Origin: Bacillota bacterium | GTDB lineage: Bacteria > Bacillota > Clostridia > Lachnospirales > Lachnospiraceae | Assembly: GCA_023420935.1 (NCBI GenBank) | Contig: JAEZUR010000166.1 | Coordinates: forward strand, 1 to 6,803 | DNA: 6,803 nucleotides | Reading direction: 5' to 3' | Part shown: in pieces, positions 5,585 to 6,803 of the stretch | Layout: every line of letters starts with the position of its first letter | Position numbering within the stretch: the first letter of the stretch is position 1 | Made by a program: the position numbers and the translations under genes | The notes under the pieces: generated by a model | The model's database searches: none | Seen by the model: only the letters and a program-made list of their open reading frames with translations | Told to the model about the DNA's origin: nothing

Positions 5585-5788
5585 TTATTTATTTAAATAC
5601 TTTATATAGTTTACACCAAATACCTCAAAGGCCTCTAACACAGGTAGAAACTGCTCTCCTACCTCCGTTAAGGAATATTCTACCTTTGGAGGTATTTCAC
5701 GATATACTTCTCGGTGAATTAATTTATATTCCTCCAGATATTTTAACTGTTTTGTCAATGTAGCCTGGGTAAGTCCGCAATTATGCAA
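5585..5788 (-). pseudogene. HxlR-family winged-helix regulator, N-terminal half missing
   Basis: The frame encodes the C-terminal part of an HxlR/MarR-like regulator. It has a recognition-helix region GLTQATLTKQLKYLEE, the wing IHREVYREIPPKVEYSLTE, then a dimerisation helix VGEQFLPVLEAF ending YIKYLNK. HxlR proteins are usually 100-120 residues and begin with a Cys-containing CPVE-type segment and a WKxxIL helix. None of that is present, and about 45 residues are missing. Upstream in frame there are only six codons before a TAA. The only possible start is a TTG at 5786-5788 without a ribosome site. The reading frame ends at the edge of the opposed oxidase gene, as if a deletion removed the 5' half. 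The remaining fragment lacks a complete helix-turn-helix and should not bind DNA. Confidence 0.82.
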
Positions 5789-6178
5789 CGAACACTTGAA
5801 TTTTTAAGAAAAGCAAATACTTTTTACTTAGCTACTGTGGATGGTGACCAACCTAGAGTACGTCCTTTTGGAGCAGTTGCAGAATTTGATGGAAAATTAT
5901 ATATCAGTACCAATAATACTAAGTATTGCTTTAAACAAATGGTAGCTAATTCAAAAGTAGAGATCTCTGGTATGGTGGAAGGAGAATGGATTCGTCTTAA
6001 TAGTGAAGTGAAATCGGATGATCGCCTGGAAGCAAAACAAGCTATGCTAGATGCTAACCCTGCATTAGAAAACTTATATAAAGTAGATGATGAAGTTTTT
6101 GAAGTGCTTTATTTCACAAAAGCTACTGCTATATTCTCTAGTTTTACAACAGCACCAGAAACAGAGGTTGTTGCTTAA
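5783..6178 (+). CDS. Pyridoxamine 5'-phosphate oxidase-family flavin-binding protein, 5' signals lost
   Basis: A 131-residue split-barrel protein of the PNPOx-like family. TFYLATVDGDQPRVRPFGAV (13-32) and KLYISTNNTKYCFKQM (38-53) are the family core that holds FMN or F420-type cofactors, and VEISGMVEGEWIRL follows. The length is normal for this small subgroup, which is usually annotated as a pyridoxamine oxidase or general stress protein, although the true substrate is mostly unknown. ATG 5783-5785 gives a natural-looking N-terminus (MQRTLEFLRKA), but no Shine-Dalgarno sequence precedes it. The upstream DNA is the antisense of the truncated hxlR gene. Expression is therefore doubtful unless a fortuitous promoter exists. 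The coding body shows no frameshift or stop. Confidence 0.85.
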   Translation: MQRTLEFLRKANTFYLATVDGDQPRVRPFGAVAEFDGKLYISTNNTKYCFKQMVANSKVEISGMVEGEWIRLNSEVKSDDRLEAKQAMLDANPALENLYKVDDEVFEVLYFTKATAIFSSFTTAPETEVVA

Positions 6179-6184
6179 GTTATG

Positions 6185-6231
6185 CGTTTACTGTTATAAA
6201 TTATTATCATAAACATATAATATTGTAAACG
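6185..6231. promoter_or_regulatory. Inverted repeat around the -10 box of the second LysM-GH18 gene
   Basis: CGTTTAC (6185-6191) and GTAAACG (6225-6231) form a perfect 7-bp inverted repeat. It encloses TATAAT at 6216-6221, a likely -10 box for the gene starting at 6248. No good -35 box is seen. The right arm lies in TTGTAAACGATAGGT (6223-6237), which resembles a CcpA cre site in its left half but misses the conserved C in the right half. Confidence 0.4.
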
Positions 6232-6247
6232 ATAGGTCGAGGTTTCT

Positions 6248-6803
6248 ATGATTATTCATGTGGTACAGCCGGGGGAAACAATTATTTCGATAGCAGAATT
6301 CTATGAAGTTCCCGTCGCAAGACTAATTAATGATAATGGGTTAACCAATGCATCTAATCTGATCACTGGACAAACAATCGTAATTGTATATCCAAAAGAA
6401 GTATATGTAGTAAAAGATGGGGATACCTTGATAAATATCGCAAATGTAAATAATGTAACTGTTATGCAGTTATTAAGAAATAATCCTAATTTATCTATGA
6501 ATAGAGATCTTATTCCTGGCGAAACCATCGTGATTAGTTATAATAATAGTCAGAGAACGATAACAACTAGTGGTTATTCGAATACCTTTATAAACGAAAA
6601 TTTATTAAGAAAGACTCTTCCATACCTGACTTATATAAGCATATTTAATTACAACGTTTCTAAAACAGGTGAAATAAAGATATATCAAGACGAAACTAAT
6701 ATTATTAAAATATCAAAAATCTACAATGTTGCACCTTTGTTGTTAGTTACAGCAATGACACCACAAGGTTCTGCTGATTTAGAAACAATTTATAATATAT
6801 TAT
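6248..6803 (+). CDS. LysM-LysM-GH18 glycosidase, second copy (3' end beyond window)
   Basis: An open frame from ATG 6248-6250 to the window edge encodes 185 residues. It has two LysM domains, about 2-47 (HVVQPGETIISIAEFY) and about 52-97 (YVVKDGDTLINIANVN), followed by the start of a GH18 barrel (LLRKTLPYLTYISIFNYNVS, then PLLLVTAMTPQGSADLETIY). It aligns along its full visible length with residues 1-185 of the protein at 512-1795, including RKTLPxLTYxxIFNY, but is clearly diverged. The catalytic DxDxE motif would lie just past the edge and cannot be checked. The ribosome site GAGG is about five bases from the ATG. Function is inferred from the family: peptidoglycan binding and cleavage in spore formation or germination. 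Confidence 0.88.
   Translation, partial: MIIHVVQPGETIISIAEFYEVPVARLINDNGLTNASNLITGQTIVIVYPKEVYVVKDGDTLINIANVNNVTVMQLLRNNPNLSMNRDLIPGETIVISYNNSQRTITTSGYSNTFINENLLRKTLPYLTYISIFNYNVSKTGEIKIYQDETNIIKISKIYNVAPLLLVTAMTPQGSADLETIYNIL

Noticed and set aside
6301..6528. 75-codon frame on the minus strand
   Set aside because: It is the antisense of the second LysM-GH18 gene, which has a clear domain structure in the + frame.

Overview
The window looks like a low-GC Firmicute chromosome, most likely a clostridial or Lachnospiraceae-type spore former. The AT-rich composition, strong AGGAGG-type ribosome sites, TTGACA/TATAAT promoters, a class IIC-like group II intron end, and two LysM-GH18 proteins of the spore-germination type all point that way. 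No species can be named from the sequence alone.

Left part (1-2597): the window opens with the 3' end of a group II intron on the + strand (possible reverse transcriptase C-terminus, domain V, domain VI with a bulged branch-point A, 3' end near 125). Seventeen bases further on, on the minus strand, comes the stop of an arsenite-type arsR with its own near-consensus promoter. Then follow a LysM-LysM-GH18 glycosidase gene and an unrecognised six-helix membrane protein gene, both on the minus strand.

Middle (2598-4422): a 275-bp intergenic region carries a 26-bp tandem repeat built on TGATACA heptamers. It is followed by a previously uncalled 46-codon gene (2873-3013, +) with a perfect Shine-Dalgarno sequence. 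The gene encodes an all-cationic amphipathic helix made of 11-residue repeats. It ends at a bidirectional terminator shared with a convergent gene for a secreted right-handed beta-helix protein.

Right part (4423-6803): a CadC-like metal sensor lies downstream of an isoprenylcysteine-methyltransferase-family membrane protein (the CzcN family). Both appear to be driven by a strong promoter embedded in nested inverted repeats of AGTTGA/TCAACT, which reads as a self-regulated metal-response operon. Next is an HxlR-type regulator lacking its N-terminal half, fused head-to-head to a pyridoxamine-phosphate-oxidase-family gene with no intergenic space. This looks like a deletion scar. The window closes inside a second LysM-LysM-GH18 gene, a paralogue of the first in the opposite orientation.

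The most novel element is the small amphipathic repeat peptide with its TGATACA array. The most coherent regulatory unit is the methyltransferase-cadC operon with its nested operator.
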